Shown: positions 26,337 through 35,086 of the stretch, piece by piece
Numbering within the stretch: the stretch's first letter is position 1
Layout: each line of letters begins with the position of its first letter
NCBI GenBank assembly: GCA_963668245.2
Contig: OY764195.2
Coordinates: 1,240,001 to 1,304,000, forward strand
Source of the DNA: Anoxybacterium sp963668245
GTDB taxonomy: Bacteria > Bacillota > Clostridia > Peptostreptococcales > Anaerovoracaceae
Direction: 5' to 3'
Length of the DNA: 64,000 bases
Program-made: the position numbers and the translations under genes
Notes under the pieces: generated by a model
Seen by the model: the letters and a program-made list of their open reading frames with translations, nothing else
What the model was told of the DNA's origin: nothing
Databases searched by the model: none

Positions 26337-27356
26337 TTATTTCATCTTGATAATTGTTCTTTTTTCTACAGCTTCTTTCGCTGCAAACGCCCATTCTACT
26401 GCTTTATATCCATCCATTAAATCAGCTTTTGGCTTTTCATTTTTTTCAATACAATCCACAAAGTCTTGCAGTTCTGCCTTGAATGTTGGTTCCCAGAATT
26501 CAAAAAACCATTGGACACATTCTGTTGTGACACCATTTTTGTTCATGGAAACAACACGATCTTTATTTGGAGTTGTTCCCATACGTAGGGAGCCTTTTGT
26601 TCCGAAAACTTCATATTCAACATGGTACCCATATGTTGAATTTCTTGATGTTTCTAAATAACCCATTACACCATTTTTAAAACCGATGGAAATAATACAG
26701 TTATCAATATCATTGATTTCTGCTAAGCCCTCATAACCAAAAGCAGCTCCCATCCCGTACACGGTGTCGGCATCTGATTCGATTAACCAACGTGCCACAT
26801 CATAGTCATGGGTTAGCATATCAAAGACAAGACCACCACTGGTTGGACTAAATTTTAGCAACGAATCCTTGTCCCATTCTGGGTCACGATTGACTAGCTT
26901 TATCAGAATTGGTTTTCCAATAAAACCTTCATCAATTTTTTGTTTCATTGTCATCAAAGAGCGGTCAAACCTTCTGTTATAGCCAATTTGAATGATATTA
27001 ACATTGTTTTTTTCCGCTGTATCCTTAATCAAATCGATTTCTTCTAACGTCATGCCAAGGGGTTTTTCACAGTATATGTTTTTTACGCCTGCGTTTGCAG
27101 CATCGCATATCATTTGGCAATGAAAAGCGGAATTAGACGCTATCACGATTCCATCCAAGTTTTTATCTTGAAACATTTCCATGTAATTCGTGGTGCCGTA
27201 CTTAGGGTGCATTTCCGCCATAATTGCATCTACTTCTTCTTGGATTGCACTGCAAACTGCTGTAAGTTCAGCATTGGTAATGTTGTAGTTGATATTAGCA
27301 GCATGCTCTCTGCCCAATCTACCAAGACCTACAATACCTAGTTTTATTTTTTTCAT
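26337..27356 (-). CDS. Gfo/Idh/MocA oxidoreductase, inositol 2-dehydrogenase-like
   Basis: 339 residues from the ATG at 27356; GGAGGT abuts another ATG two codons upstream, but spacing favours 27356. The Rossmann motif is GIVGLGRLGREH, with YCEKP carrying the catalytic Lys and FDMLTHDYD carrying the Asp and His of the triad. It is the last gene of the iolN-iolM-uxaE-iolO operon. As a second inositol dehydrogenase it may handle another isomer (scyllo- or D-chiro-inositol), or serve this branch independently of iolG at 24128. The two proteins are clearly diverged paralogs. Confidence 0.88.
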   Translation of the reverse strand: MKKIKLGIVGLGRLGREHAANINYNITNAELTAVCSAIQEEVDAIMAEMHPKYGTTNYMEMFQDKNLDGIVIASNSAFHCQMICDAANAGVKNIYCEKPLGMTLEEIDLIKDTAEKNNVNIIQIGYNRRFDRSLMTMKQKIDEGFIGKPILIKLVNRDPEWDKDSLLKFSPTSGGLVFDMLTHDYDVARWLIESDADTVYGMGAAFGYEGLAEINDIDNCIISIGFKNGVMGYLETSRNSTYGYHVEYEVFGTKGSLRMGTTPNKDRVVSMNKNGVTTECVQWFFEFWEPTFKAELQDFVDCIEKNEKPKADLMDGYKAVEWAFAAKEAVEKRTIIKMK

Positions 27357-27369
27357 ATTCATACCTCCG

Positions 27370-28206
27370 TTAAAATGCGTTTTTTACGCCTCTGATCCAC
27401 CCAGAAAGTGCAGTGTCAGAATCCGGTAATGGAAGACATTCTGCACTAAGAAATCCTTGATAATCGATGGTTTTCAGAGCATTTATAATTGGGTTAAAAT
27501 TAATATGTCCATTACCAGCATAGTGTCGATTGCTGTCTGCGATGTGAAAATATCCTAACAATTCACCGCAATTTATGATTTCTTGTTCTAAATCACCATC
27601 CTCAATGTTCATGTGGAATGTGTCTAACAGTACTTTTGTATTGGGTAAATTATTGTTGCGAATAAAATCAAGGGTCTCTTTCGCAGTATTTAAGTAATTA
27701 TTTTCATATCGGTTGATTGCTTCAAAAACAATTCCAACATGCTTTTCTTGTGCATATTCTGCAATGGTGATTGTGGATTGTAGCAAATGATTCATTGCAA
27801 CGGTCTTATCCATTTCAGCAGAAAGATTTCCCCTGATACATCCTATAATAACAGTTGCCTCAAAAGCTGAAGCTGCATCAACGTATTCTTTCAGACGATT
27901 GATGGCAGCGAGGCGAATGGATTCCTCAGGATCTATTAATGATAAACCATCTTCCACATAAGAGCGACCAGTAGCAAATGCTGAGACCTTCATATAGTTA
28001 GAACTACAAGCCTTGATGATTTCCTTCAATGGAATGTTGGCAGGATTTCCCCAATGCAATTCAATAGCGTCATATCCTAAATGAGAAGCAAAAGCGATAC
28101 GCTCAGCAGGGTCTCCAGACATGATCACTGGCGAATTAGGATTTGTTTCTGCAGAAAGTGTGGCAGCCAATTTTATTTTTGGCGGCAGACCGTTTTTGAT
28201 ACTCAT
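27370..28206 (-). CDS. iolO: 5-keto-L-gluconate epimerase (IolO type)
   Basis: 278 residues, xylose-isomerase-like TIM barrel. Distinctive stretches match what I recall of the Thermotoga enzyme: ATGRSYVEDGLSLIDPEE, IGCIRG, EAINRYENNYLNT, LLDTFHMNIED, FHIADSNRHYAGNGHI and SAECLPLPD. They include the expected metal ligands (Glu, Asp, His, Glu). The Thermotoga enzyme epimerises 5-keto-L-gluconate to D-tagaturonate in an inositol pathway. AAAGGAGG precedes the ATG. It sits between uxaE and the second iolG-like gene on the minus strand, which supports this function over other sugar epimerases. Confidence 0.85.
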   Translation of the reverse strand: MSIKNGLPPKIKLAATLSAETNPNSPVIMSGDPAERIAFASHLGYDAIELHWGNPANIPLKEIIKACSSNYMKVSAFATGRSYVEDGLSLIDPEESIRLAAINRLKEYVDAASAFEATVIIGCIRGNLSAEMDKTVAMNHLLQSTITIAEYAQEKHVGIVFEAINRYENNYLNTAKETLDFIRNNNLPNTKVLLDTFHMNIEDGDLEQEIINCGELLGYFHIADSNRHYAGNGHINFNPIINALKTIDYQGFLSAECLPLPDSDTALSGWIRGVKNAF

Positions 28207-28232
28207 GTCCCCTCCTTTGTAAAACAGAAAAT

Positions 28233-28265
28233 TCTTGACCTGATTCTGTCAGAATCAGGTCAAGA
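28233..28265 (-). terminator. Perfect 33-base palindrome between uxaE and iolO
   Basis: TCTTGACCTGATTCTG and its exact complement flank a single central base, a 16-bp stem. Read on the minus strand it is followed by ATTTTCTGTTTT, a weak T-run. It could be a partial terminator after uxaE that lowers iolO expression, or a large operator or processing site. Confidence 0.6.
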
Positions 28266-28268
28266 TTA

Positions 28269-29744
28269 TTAAAATTGTTTATTGATTTCCGCGATATGTC
28301 GACCAATATGGGAAACCAACCTATTATAATAGCTTTCTTCTCTTTCGGAAAGAGTGAAATAGATTTTATTTTTTAATACTTCATCACTAAGAATATACCC
28401 GTATGTAATGTGTAAAATCTGCCTGCTGTGAATATTATCTAAAAAATGAATCAAATGATCATCTGGAGTAGCATCTATGCTAGGTGCTTGCTCTATTTCT
28501 GCCGATACGTGGTAGAACGCTCTCGCTTCCTCAAAATGATTGATTGCTGTTTTATATATTTCTCGAAACAGTGCACAATTGGTATTAGCAATCGTTCCGA
28601 GGGCTTCAAGCCAGCTGGTACCAGATGTCTTAAGATGCAGTCTCCTGTTGGTTTGTTCGCCGATTTGTGGAAATACGCTAAACTTGTCACTTCCAGAGTG
28701 GATACTTAGTTTATAGCCAAAGTAGTCTGCAATTTTGGCATGCCCTTTTAACATTGCATGAAACTGAGATATTTCACCGATATAATCAATCCCCTTTTGG
28801 AATTCTCCGGTAAACCGGGGTGCTAAACTTGTCACATCAATGTTAAAATGCTGTAGCTCTAAAGCAACAAATAAATGTCCGATTTCGGTGGTGATTGACT
28901 CGGTTTCATCAATAGAGAGTTCAAAATCAACAGATTCCTTATTCGGCTTGATGCATTGAAGATACACTTTCTCCACAAAGGATAGTGCATCCTTATAAAT
29001 GAGAGATGCGGTTACTAATTCATCGAGTTGGAAGCAATAAGAAATTCCATCGATTGTAATTTGTTTGCCAAGATACTGACTTTCTATTCGTTCTCTGTAT
29101 TCTAGAGCATAGCTTTGATATTGAATGAGTCGTTCCTGTGGAGCGAGATCTTCAACTCCTCTTCCGATTTGTTCGGAACAATCCAATGTAATCATGGTGT
29201 ATCCGCAAGATAGGGCATCTTCTATATCGGCTATGGTTTTTAAATGATCCCCGTCAGCGCCAAATCCGCCATGATAACCTTCCTGATAAACACCAAAACA
29301 CACATCATCCAGTACCTTTTCGTATGTTCTGTTTGTGAAATCCAGCTCTCGTTTGCTTTGCTGCGCTAAGACTGGCTTCAACATAGAATCTTTGAGAATT
29401 CGAATGTGTCCTGGTGTTGCAACACCTAATCTATCGCCAACACCAAATGTTCCTGTATTACGCCCGAAAGCAGTGGGTTTTGTGTAGGGGAAAAAGTTGT
29501 TCAGCACCAAGCGGTTTTGATGAGAAAGGGGACAAAGCTTGCCCCTTTCGAAAACTTCATCTCCCTCAAACTCAATGGATACGATCCCATTTCCTATTAC
29601 AAGAAGATACTTCGTGTTTTTGATTCTCACCAAAGAAACACGTTCACCCAGTTCGGCCGTAATGGATGCTGGATATTCGTGAATCTCTTTTTCTGCGATG
29701 TCTAGTGCTTCGGAAAGGAGCTTGACATAGTGATTTTGTTCCAA
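28269..29744 (-). CDS. uxaE: Tagaturonate/fructuronate epimerase (UxaE family)
   Basis: 491 residues from a TTG at 29744, which AAGGTGA precedes; a TTG six codons upstream lacks a ribosome site. Motifs of the UxaE family are clear: FGVGDRLGVATPGHIR, PVLAQQSKREL, FGVYQEGYHGGFGADGDHLK and, later, HSGSDKFSVFP with metal-ligand histidines. The family interconverts D-tagaturonate and D-fructuronate in hexuronate use. In this operon it would take the tagaturonate made by IolO. No UxuA, UxuB or UxaC partner lies in the window, so fructuronate must be used elsewhere or by the nearby transaldolase. Confidence 0.87.
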   Translation of the reverse strand: MEQNHYVKLLSEALDIAEKEIHEYPASITAELGERVSLVRIKNTKYLLVIGNGIVSIEFEGDEVFERGKLCPLSHQNRLVLNNFFPYTKPTAFGRNTGTFGVGDRLGVATPGHIRILKDSMLKPVLAQQSKRELDFTNRTYEKVLDDVCFGVYQEGYHGGFGADGDHLKTIADIEDALSCGYTMITLDCSEQIGRGVEDLAPQERLIQYQSYALEYRERIESQYLGKQITIDGISYCFQLDELVTASLIYKDALSFVEKVYLQCIKPNKESVDFELSIDETESITTEIGHLFVALELQHFNIDVTSLAPRFTGEFQKGIDYIGEISQFHAMLKGHAKIADYFGYKLSIHSGSDKFSVFPQIGEQTNRRLHLKTSGTSWLEALGTIANTNCALFREIYKTAINHFEEARAFYHVSAEIEQAPSIDATPDDHLIHFLDNIHSRQILHITYGYILSDEVLKNKIYFTLSEREESYYNRLVSHIGRHIAEINKQF

Positions 29745-29778
29745 AGTGTCACCTTCTTTCAATAGAGTATTCGGATAA

Positions 29779-30840
29779 TTAGTCTATTGGGAACTGTAGC
29801 ATTACCTTGAATGCATTGTCTTTTTCGTGAATTGCCGTATTCATAGCATCGTGCAGTTTGTCAAACTCAAAATAGTGAGTATTTAAAGCGTCAAAATCGT
29901 ATTTATCTTTGATCGCACTCATAAAGCGAATTGTTCTTTGACCAAAATCTTTTGTTCCGCCAGAACCGTTGATTTTTAGAGTTTTCCATATAGTCCAACC
30001 TAACTCAACCGGCACTTTTCTGCCGATAGAGTGTCCGATTAAGTGAATTCGGCAACTGTGACCTGCGATGTCAAAAATGGATGCAATAGCAGTATCGTTA
30101 CCAGATGCTTCCGCGATGACGGATGGGCCGTTTCCATTTGTCAACTTGTCAATTTGATTTTTTAAGTTACCTGCGGTAGGATCTACGACGAAGTCTGCAC
30201 CGTACTTTACCGCCAAATCTCTTCTGGACTGGATTGGATCTACGACGATTACTTTAGCGCCAGAGGTTTTGGCAGCCATTGTTGCTGAAATACCAACGGG
30301 TCCACAACCGAAAATCACCGCGGTATCAGAAGCATCGATGTATCCTCCGTTTCCCCAAAGACCAAAATAACCAATGGAGAAAGTTTCGACCCATGCTCCC
30401 ATCGCATAGGACCAGTCATCTGGAATTTGATGAACATATTGTTCTTCAACAATCATGTATTCGCCCATTCCTCCTGGAGAATCTGGTCGAAAACCAATCT
30501 CTCGCATATTCAGACAAGCAGAAGGCATTAAGCCGTCTTTGCAATTTTGGCATACGCCACAGGCCATAACACAATCGCCAGTGACCTTCATTCCAGGTTT
30601 TAATGTGGATACAGACGATCCGACTTCTACAATCTTGCCTCCCCATTCGTGTCCAGGGGTGTAAGGTGCAATGTCATATCGTCCTTCGGCTGATTTCCCT
30701 TCGTAACATTCCACATCAGAACCACAAATTCCGCATGCACCAACTTGAATCAACACTTGATTTGATTTTAAAGGAGCCAATTCTACCTCTTCTACTCGAA
30801 GATCATGAGGTTTATGTAAAAAAGCAGTTTTTGATTTCAT
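29779..30840 (-). CDS. iolM: Zinc-dependent alcohol dehydrogenase, IolM type
   Basis: 353 residues from the ATG at 30840, preceded by AGGGGAGA. A medium-chain dehydrogenase: catalytic zinc ligands in GICGSD and PGHEWGG, four structural-zinc cysteines in ACGVCQNCKDGLMPSAC, and the NAD motif FGCGPVGISA. Its place directly after iolN and beside uxaE and iolO matches the Thermotoga inositol operon, where IolM oxidises 2-keto-myo-inositol further to a diketo-inositol. Sequence alone would also allow a sorbitol- or threonine-type dehydrogenase; the operon context decides the call. Confidence 0.78.
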   Translation of the reverse strand: MKSKTAFLHKPHDLRVEEVELAPLKSNQVLIQVGACGICGSDVECYEGKSAEGRYDIAPYTPGHEWGGKIVEVGSSVSTLKPGMKVTGDCVMACGVCQNCKDGLMPSACLNMREIGFRPDSPGGMGEYMIVEEQYVHQIPDDWSYAMGAWVETFSIGYFGLWGNGGYIDASDTAVIFGCGPVGISATMAAKTSGAKVIVVDPIQSRRDLAVKYGADFVVDPTAGNLKNQIDKLTNGNGPSVIAEASGNDTAIASIFDIAGHSCRIHLIGHSIGRKVPVELGWTIWKTLKINGSGGTKDFGQRTIRFMSAIKDKYDFDALNTHYFEFDKLHDAMNTAIHEKDNAFKVMLQFPID

Positions 30841-30922
30841 TTTTATTCTCCCCTTATTCAATACTTTTACGCAGTCTTTTTATTCGAACTGCATTTGGTG
30901 ATATAAAGCAAACGTTATAGCA

Positions 30923-32041
30923 CTATAGACGTTCGAAGATACCTACTCTAGGCAATTCATCAATCGATTTCCAACCTTCACTGAGGGGTTCTCGAAGGAA
31001 TGGCTCCATATCTTCTGGTTTTCTCAATGTAATCTGATCAACAGGAGGTACGGTCCCAGCAGGATACGTTTCTAAAATTTCATCATGCAACAAGGTTAGG
31101 TACTTTAGAATTGCTGCAATTGGGCGCTTTGCTTTTTCTGCGGTAGCCTGAGATGGCTTTCCGACAACACCTTCAGGAGTTGCAGCACGTTCGATTGCAG
31201 CATGACCTTCTCCTTCGGACCATCGACAAGGCCTTCTATATGGATCCACAGATTTGTCCATGTGACCATCTGGAAGAAGAGCCTTTCCGTCGGCATCTTG
31301 AACTGAGTTCATATCTATCATCTCTTTGAACATAAGCAAAGCAACTGCTGTTTCTGCTTCGTCTGCATGGATAAAGTTGGTTTCTAGGCTATTCTTTCGA
31401 TTTGTAGGATAGAAAAATTCTCGAACGGCACGGTGCCATTCAATAACTCGAAAGATGCCAGGCAATTGATATCTTTTACAGAATTCTTGAATTGCTGATT
31501 CCAACATCCATAGATGGCCATGGTTATTCAAGAAAATAATTTTCCTGTAACCGTCATTCCATAATCCAAGCATGCAGTAAATCAGAGATTCCTTTACCAC
31601 TTCTTCCGGCATAATTACTGTTCCGGGCATCCCTAAATGATGATAAGGGTGACCGCCATAATTCAAAGGAGTAAAAGCAAGATTTACTTCGTGACCTTGC
31701 TTTGCAGTAAATCTTCTTAATCCTTCTAAAATTTGAGTTACCATGAACGTATCAAGACCTGTATTTGCGTGAAGGCCGTGGTTTTCTGTACACCCGATCG
31801 GTACAAACACAATATCGTTTTTACGTCTTTTTTCAATTTGTTTTGCGCGAGCCGTATTCTGAATATATGTTCCAGCAACGCCTAACTCAGATGGTGAAGG
31901 AATGCCATATTCTTCTAGGATTGCATCAATCTCTTCCTCAGAAGCATCCCAAATTTGTTTTTTTAGTTGACCGACAGCAGTATCTCCTTCAAACATTACA
32001 TTTGGATCTTCGGTTAATAACCATTTTTTCTCAGGTATCAT
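30923..32041 (-). CDS. iolN: Creatininase-family hydrolase, 3-dehydro-scyllo-inosose hydrolase (IolN type)
   Basis: 372 residues from the ATG at 32041, with GGAGG eight bases before it; the open frame reaches 32260 but those codons overlap the promoter. The creatininase fold is shown by PIGCTENHGLHANTGLDT (metal-binding Glu, His, Asp) and FLNNHGH, the family's NGHGGN position. It is 100 or more residues longer than creatininase. Context with iolM, iolO and uxaE fits IolN, which opens the ring of the diketo-inositol to give 5-keto-L-gluconate. It is the first gene of the minus-strand operon. Confidence 0.83.
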   Translation of the reverse strand: MIPEKKWLLTEDPNVMFEGDTAVGQLKKQIWDASEEEIDAILEEYGIPSPSELGVAGTYIQNTARAKQIEKRRKNDIVFVPIGCTENHGLHANTGLDTFMVTQILEGLRRFTAKQGHEVNLAFTPLNYGGHPYHHLGMPGTVIMPEEVVKESLIYCMLGLWNDGYRKIIFLNNHGHLWMLESAIQEFCKRYQLPGIFRVIEWHRAVREFFYPTNRKNSLETNFIHADEAETAVALLMFKEMIDMNSVQDADGKALLPDGHMDKSVDPYRRPCRWSEGEGHAAIERAATPEGVVGKPSQATAEKAKRPIAAILKYLTLLHDEILETYPAGTVPPVDQITLRKPEDMEPFLREPLSEGWKSIDELPRVGIFERL

Positions 32042-32152
32042 TTTTTTTTCCTCCATTTTTATTTCACATTGTTTATAAAAGCGATAACGTGGTAAAAACA
32101 TTCTAATACTGAAAAAAATAAACGGGTAGTAAAACGTTTTTCTGATGATCAA

Positions 32153-32182
32153 ATTATAATCATACTTGAAAGTCGTTGTCAA
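32153..32182 (-). promoter_or_regulatory. Sigma-A promoter of the iolN operon
   Basis: On the minus strand TTGACA (32182-32177) and TATAAT (32158-32153) are both perfect, with an 18-base spacer. Transcription should start near 32146, about 105 bases before iolN. Confidence 0.85.
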
Positions 32183-32288
32183 TAAAAAAACAAACGATAT
32201 TCGTTTTTTTTTGAGATGGCCAAGAAAAAATTGTGAAAGAAATATCAAAAAAACCGCCAAGATAATTGGATTTCACAGTGTTTTTGTA

Positions 32289-32317
32289 TTGACAAAAGGA
32301 TGCTATAATGGTAGTAT
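32289..32317 (+). promoter_or_regulatory. Promoter of the ABC transporter-transaldolase-iolB operon
   Basis: Two overlapping options are visible. TGCTATAAT (32301-32309) is a perfect extended -10. Alternatively TTGACA (32289-32294) pairs with TAGTAT (32312-32317) at a 17-base spacer. Either start lies beside the operator at 32324. Confidence 0.75.
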
Positions 32318-32323
32318 CTTTTT

Positions 32324-32347
32324 AAGCAAGCGTTTTCGTAAAAGCTT
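32324..32347. promoter_or_regulatory. LacI/cre-like operator at the ABC operon start
   Basis: AAGCAAGCGTTTTCGTAAAAGC, followed by TT, contains a near-cre core around a central CG and AAGC/GCTT ends. It overlaps the expected transcription start, a repressing position. It resembles the sites at 20203 and 32131. Confidence 0.6.
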
Positions 32348-32424
32348 ATAAATACCTCTATGGTATTAGCAGTATGACCTGTTAATATAAATGATCAATC
32401 GTTTAGAATTGAGGAGGAAAAAAA

Positions 32425-33378
32425 ATGAAAAAGATACTTGCAATTTTGCTGGTACTCGTACTCGCTCTAGGAATGTTCACAGCTTGTGGCAGCTCATCTA
32501 GTGATGATTCTTCATCCGATGCTGCAACAGCAAAAATCGGATTTGCACAATGCAACATGAACGACACATTCCAGACTTACGTAGTTGATGCAGCTACTAC
32601 AAAAGCTCAGGAACTTGGATATCAATTAGACGTTCAAGATGCTCAGGAAGATGTAGTTAAGCAGCAAGACCAGGTTAACACCATGATTGAACAAGGATAT
32701 GATGCAATCATGATTGTACCGGTTGACACATCAGCAATGGGTCCTATCACAGACGCAGTTACCGCTGCGGGAATCCCTCTAATCTATGTAAACAGAAATC
32801 CGTTTGGAACAGAACAACCACCTGAAGGCGTATATTATGTAGGTTCTCAGGAAATCGTTGCTGGTCAGCTTCAAGGTCAGTACCTTATTGAAAAAATGGG
32901 AGAAAAAGGCGGAGTTGGTATCCTTCAGGGTATCCTAAGTAACGAAGGTGCTGTAAAGAGAACAGAAGGAAATGAAGAAGTTCTTTCTCAGTATCCAGAC
33001 GTAAAAATTCTGGCGAAAGAAGCTGGGGACTGGCAGTCAGATAAAGGTATGTCTATTACTGAAAACTGGCTTACAGCTTATGGTGATGAATTAACTGCTG
33101 TTCTTGCTAACAATGACAACATGGCAATCGGTGCACTTCAGGCTTTAGAAGCTGCTGGTAGAGATGATGTTATTGTTATGGGTGTTGATGCAATTCCAGA
33201 TGCAGTGAACCTTGTAAATGAAGGTAAACTGGATGCAACTGTATTGCAGGATGCAAAAGGACAGGGCGGTTCTGGTGTTGAAGTAGCTGATAAAGCTGCT
33301 AAAGGCGAAGCTGTTGACGCTATTACTTGGATTGATTTTGTACTGATTACCCCTGACAATGTAGCTGATTATCTGTAA
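32425..33378 (+). CDS. Sugar ABC transporter substrate-binding lipoprotein (RbsB-like), likely inositol
   Basis: 317 residues with a lipoprotein signal: hydrophobic residues 4-19, then lipobox FTAC with Cys21, and a Ser/Asp-rich tether. The mature part is a pentose/hexose-type binding fold (peripla_BP_4) with NTMIEQGYDAIMIVPVD, VYYVGSQEI and MGVDAIPDAV. It is anchored outside the membrane and delivers sugar to the permease. GAGGAGG precedes the ATG. It heads an operon with ATPase, permease, transaldolase and iolB, opposite the iolN operon, so inositol is the likely ligand. Ribose or another sugar remains possible. Confidence 0.88.
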   Translation: MKKILAILLVLVLALGMFTACGSSSSDDSSSDAATAKIGFAQCNMNDTFQTYVVDAATTKAQELGYQLDVQDAQEDVVKQQDQVNTMIEQGYDAIMIVPVDTSAMGPITDAVTAAGIPLIYVNRNPFGTEQPPEGVYYVGSQEIVAGQLQGQYLIEKMGEKGGVGILQGILSNEGAVKRTEGNEEVLSQYPDVKILAKEAGDWQSDKGMSITENWLTAYGDELTAVLANNDNMAIGALQALEAAGRDDVIVMGVDAIPDAVNLVNEGKLDATVLQDAKGQGGSGVEVADKAAKGEAVDAITWIDFVLITPDNVADYL

Positions 33379-33408
33379 AAGAGCTGCATTAAGAGTATAA
33401 CTATTCCG

Positions 33409-33439
33409 TGTGGGAGAGGGGTGTTACCACTCTCCCACA
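33409..33439 (+). other. Stem-loop between binding-protein and ATPase genes
   Basis: TGTGGGAGAG pairs with CTCTCCCACA across an 11-base loop. No T-run follows. Such hairpins after binding-protein genes usually protect the upstream mRNA or partly stop transcription, giving more binding protein than membrane subunits. Confidence 0.65.
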
Positions 33440-33464
33440 TATTGTAATTATGAGGAGTTGGCCA

Positions 33465-34967
33465 ATGGAAGAAAAACAAATCCTTGTCATGAAAGACATT
33501 GTAAAAAATTTTCCTGGCGTTCAGGCGCTTAGAGGAGTAGACCTGACAGTGAATTACGGAGAGATTCATGCACTGATGGGAGAGAACGGTGCGGGGAAAT
33601 CAACACTGATGAAATGTCTGATTGGTATTCATCCACAAACATCCGGCCAGATTTATTTTGAAGGAAACCTAATTGAAAATTATTCTACATCCGATGCACT
33701 GAAAATGGGAATCGCAATGATTCATCAGGAACTGAGTCCAGTTGAGCATCGATCGATTATGGAAAATATTTGGCTGGGAAGGGAGCCTAAGAATAAGCTG
33801 GGTTTGATAGACCATAAAAAAATGTATGAAATGAGCAAAGAAGTTCTTAAATTAATTGACTTTAATCAAGACCCTAAAACTCATATGTCAACGTTAACGG
33901 TTGCTAACATGCAGATGATTGAAATTGCAAAGGCGCTGTCATATAATGCAAAGCTCATCATTATGGATGAGCCTACATCCGCATTGACAAACAAGGAGAT
34001 TGACCAGCTATTTGCAATCATGAGAAAACTAAGAGAAAGTGGAAAATCGATAATATATATTTCACATAAATTGGACGAAATTTTCGAGATTACTGATAAA
34101 GTAACGATTTACCGGGATGGAACTTACATTGGAAGCAAAGTCACAAGTGAGCTTGAAACATCAGAACTAATTAAAATGATGGTAGGCAGAGAAGTGACTG
34201 AAATGTTTCCAAAGGTAATTTGCGATATCGGTGATGTAAAGATGGAAGTAAAAAACCTCAGTTGTCGCAACAAATTTAAGGATGTGTCTTTTAATGTGAG
34301 AAAAGGAGAAATCCTTGGAATTGCAGGACTGGTAGGTGCAGGAAGAACGGAAGTAATTGAAACTATTTTTGGAATCCGTAACAAATCAGAAGGACAGATT
34401 TTCATAGATGGGAAAGAAGTGAAAATCAATACACCTAAGGATGCGAAAGAAAACAGAATGGCATTGCTGACTGAAGATCGACGAGCAACAGGGATTATCC
34501 CGATGCTTTCGGTTTTCCAAAATGCAATTATAGCTAATTTGAAAAAATATGTAAGAAAGAATGGTTTGATTAACCATAAAGAAGCAATCGCTGAAACCAA
34601 CGAATACGTAAAAGCGATTAGCATAAAAACGCCAAGTATTTATCAAAGAATAGAAAATCTCAGTGGAGGGAATCAACAGAAAGTCCTTGTTGCAAGATGG
34701 CTGATGACCAACCCAGAAGTACTGTTCTTAGATGAACCGACACGAGGAATCGATGTTGGAGCAAAATCTGAAATCCACCGGCTGATAACAAATTTGGCAG
34801 GTCAAGGGAAGTCCATCGTCATGGTTTCATCTGAATTGCCAGAAATCATGGGAATGAGCGACCGAATCATGATTATGCATGAGGGGAAGGTAACTGGTAT
34901 TATTGAGAATACTAAGGAGCTAACTCAAGAAGAAATCATGTCATATGCTACAGGACAAGTATCCTAG
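33465..34967 (+). CDS. Sugar ABC transporter ATP-binding protein (RbsA/MglA type)
   Basis: 500 residues from the ATG at 33465, preceded by GAGGAG; the open frame begins 19 codons upstream inside the hairpin. Two ABC modules are fused. The first has Walker A GENGAGKSTLM and Walker B LIIMDEPT. The second has a degenerate Walker A (GLVGAGRTEV), the signature LSGGNQQKV and LFLDEPTRGID. One degenerate site is normal for this monosaccharide-importer family. It energises import by the permease encoded next. It is separated from the permease gene by 119 bases in which I see no terminator. Confidence 0.95.
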   Translation: MEEKQILVMKDIVKNFPGVQALRGVDLTVNYGEIHALMGENGAGKSTLMKCLIGIHPQTSGQIYFEGNLIENYSTSDALKMGIAMIHQELSPVEHRSIMENIWLGREPKNKLGLIDHKKMYEMSKEVLKLIDFNQDPKTHMSTLTVANMQMIEIAKALSYNAKLIIMDEPTSALTNKEIDQLFAIMRKLRESGKSIIYISHKLDEIFEITDKVTIYRDGTYIGSKVTSELETSELIKMMVGREVTEMFPKVICDIGDVKMEVKNLSCRNKFKDVSFNVRKGEILGIAGLVGAGRTEVIETIFGIRNKSEGQIFIDGKEVKINTPKDAKENRMALLTEDRRATGIIPMLSVFQNAIIANLKKYVRKNGLINHKEAIAETNEYVKAISIKTPSIYQRIENLSGGNQQKVLVARWLMTNPEVLFLDEPTRGIDVGAKSEIHRLITNLAGQGKSIVMVSSELPEIMGMSDRIMIMHEGKVTGIIENTKELTQEEIMSYATGQVS

Positions 34968-35086
34968 GTAGCATATAGTATGTAAAATGGAAACCTGTAA
35001 ATATATTGGACTGCAGTGTTTTCAAAGATAGAATTCTGTCAAGCAACTCGAAAGAGGCGGACCGAATGTTAGAGGAGGATTAGCCA

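Larger units (their letters stand above)
32042..32424. promoter_or_regulatory. Divergent control region between iolN and the sugar ABC operon
   Basis: This 383-base gap carries promoters for both directions and several LacI-type sites, listed separately. AAAACGTTTT (32131-32140) is a perfect palindrome just downstream of the minus-strand -10. AAACGA-TAT-TCGTTT (32192-32206) lies just upstream of its -35. One or both LacI proteins of the locus, or CcpA, probably bind here and coordinate the two operons. Confidence 0.6.

Noticed and set aside
28269..29744. Frameshift or pseudogene in the long unusual gene beside iolM
   Set aside because: The frame is intact and UxaE-family motifs run along its whole length.
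32042..32260. N-terminal extension of the iolN frame by 73 codons
   Set aside because: It has no ribosome site, encodes an odd hydrophobic/basic stretch and runs through the -10 and -35 elements of the gene's own promoter.
32289..32309. TTGACA and TATAAT as one promoter
   Set aside because: They are only nine bases apart; each must pair with another element, as described in the promoter entry.
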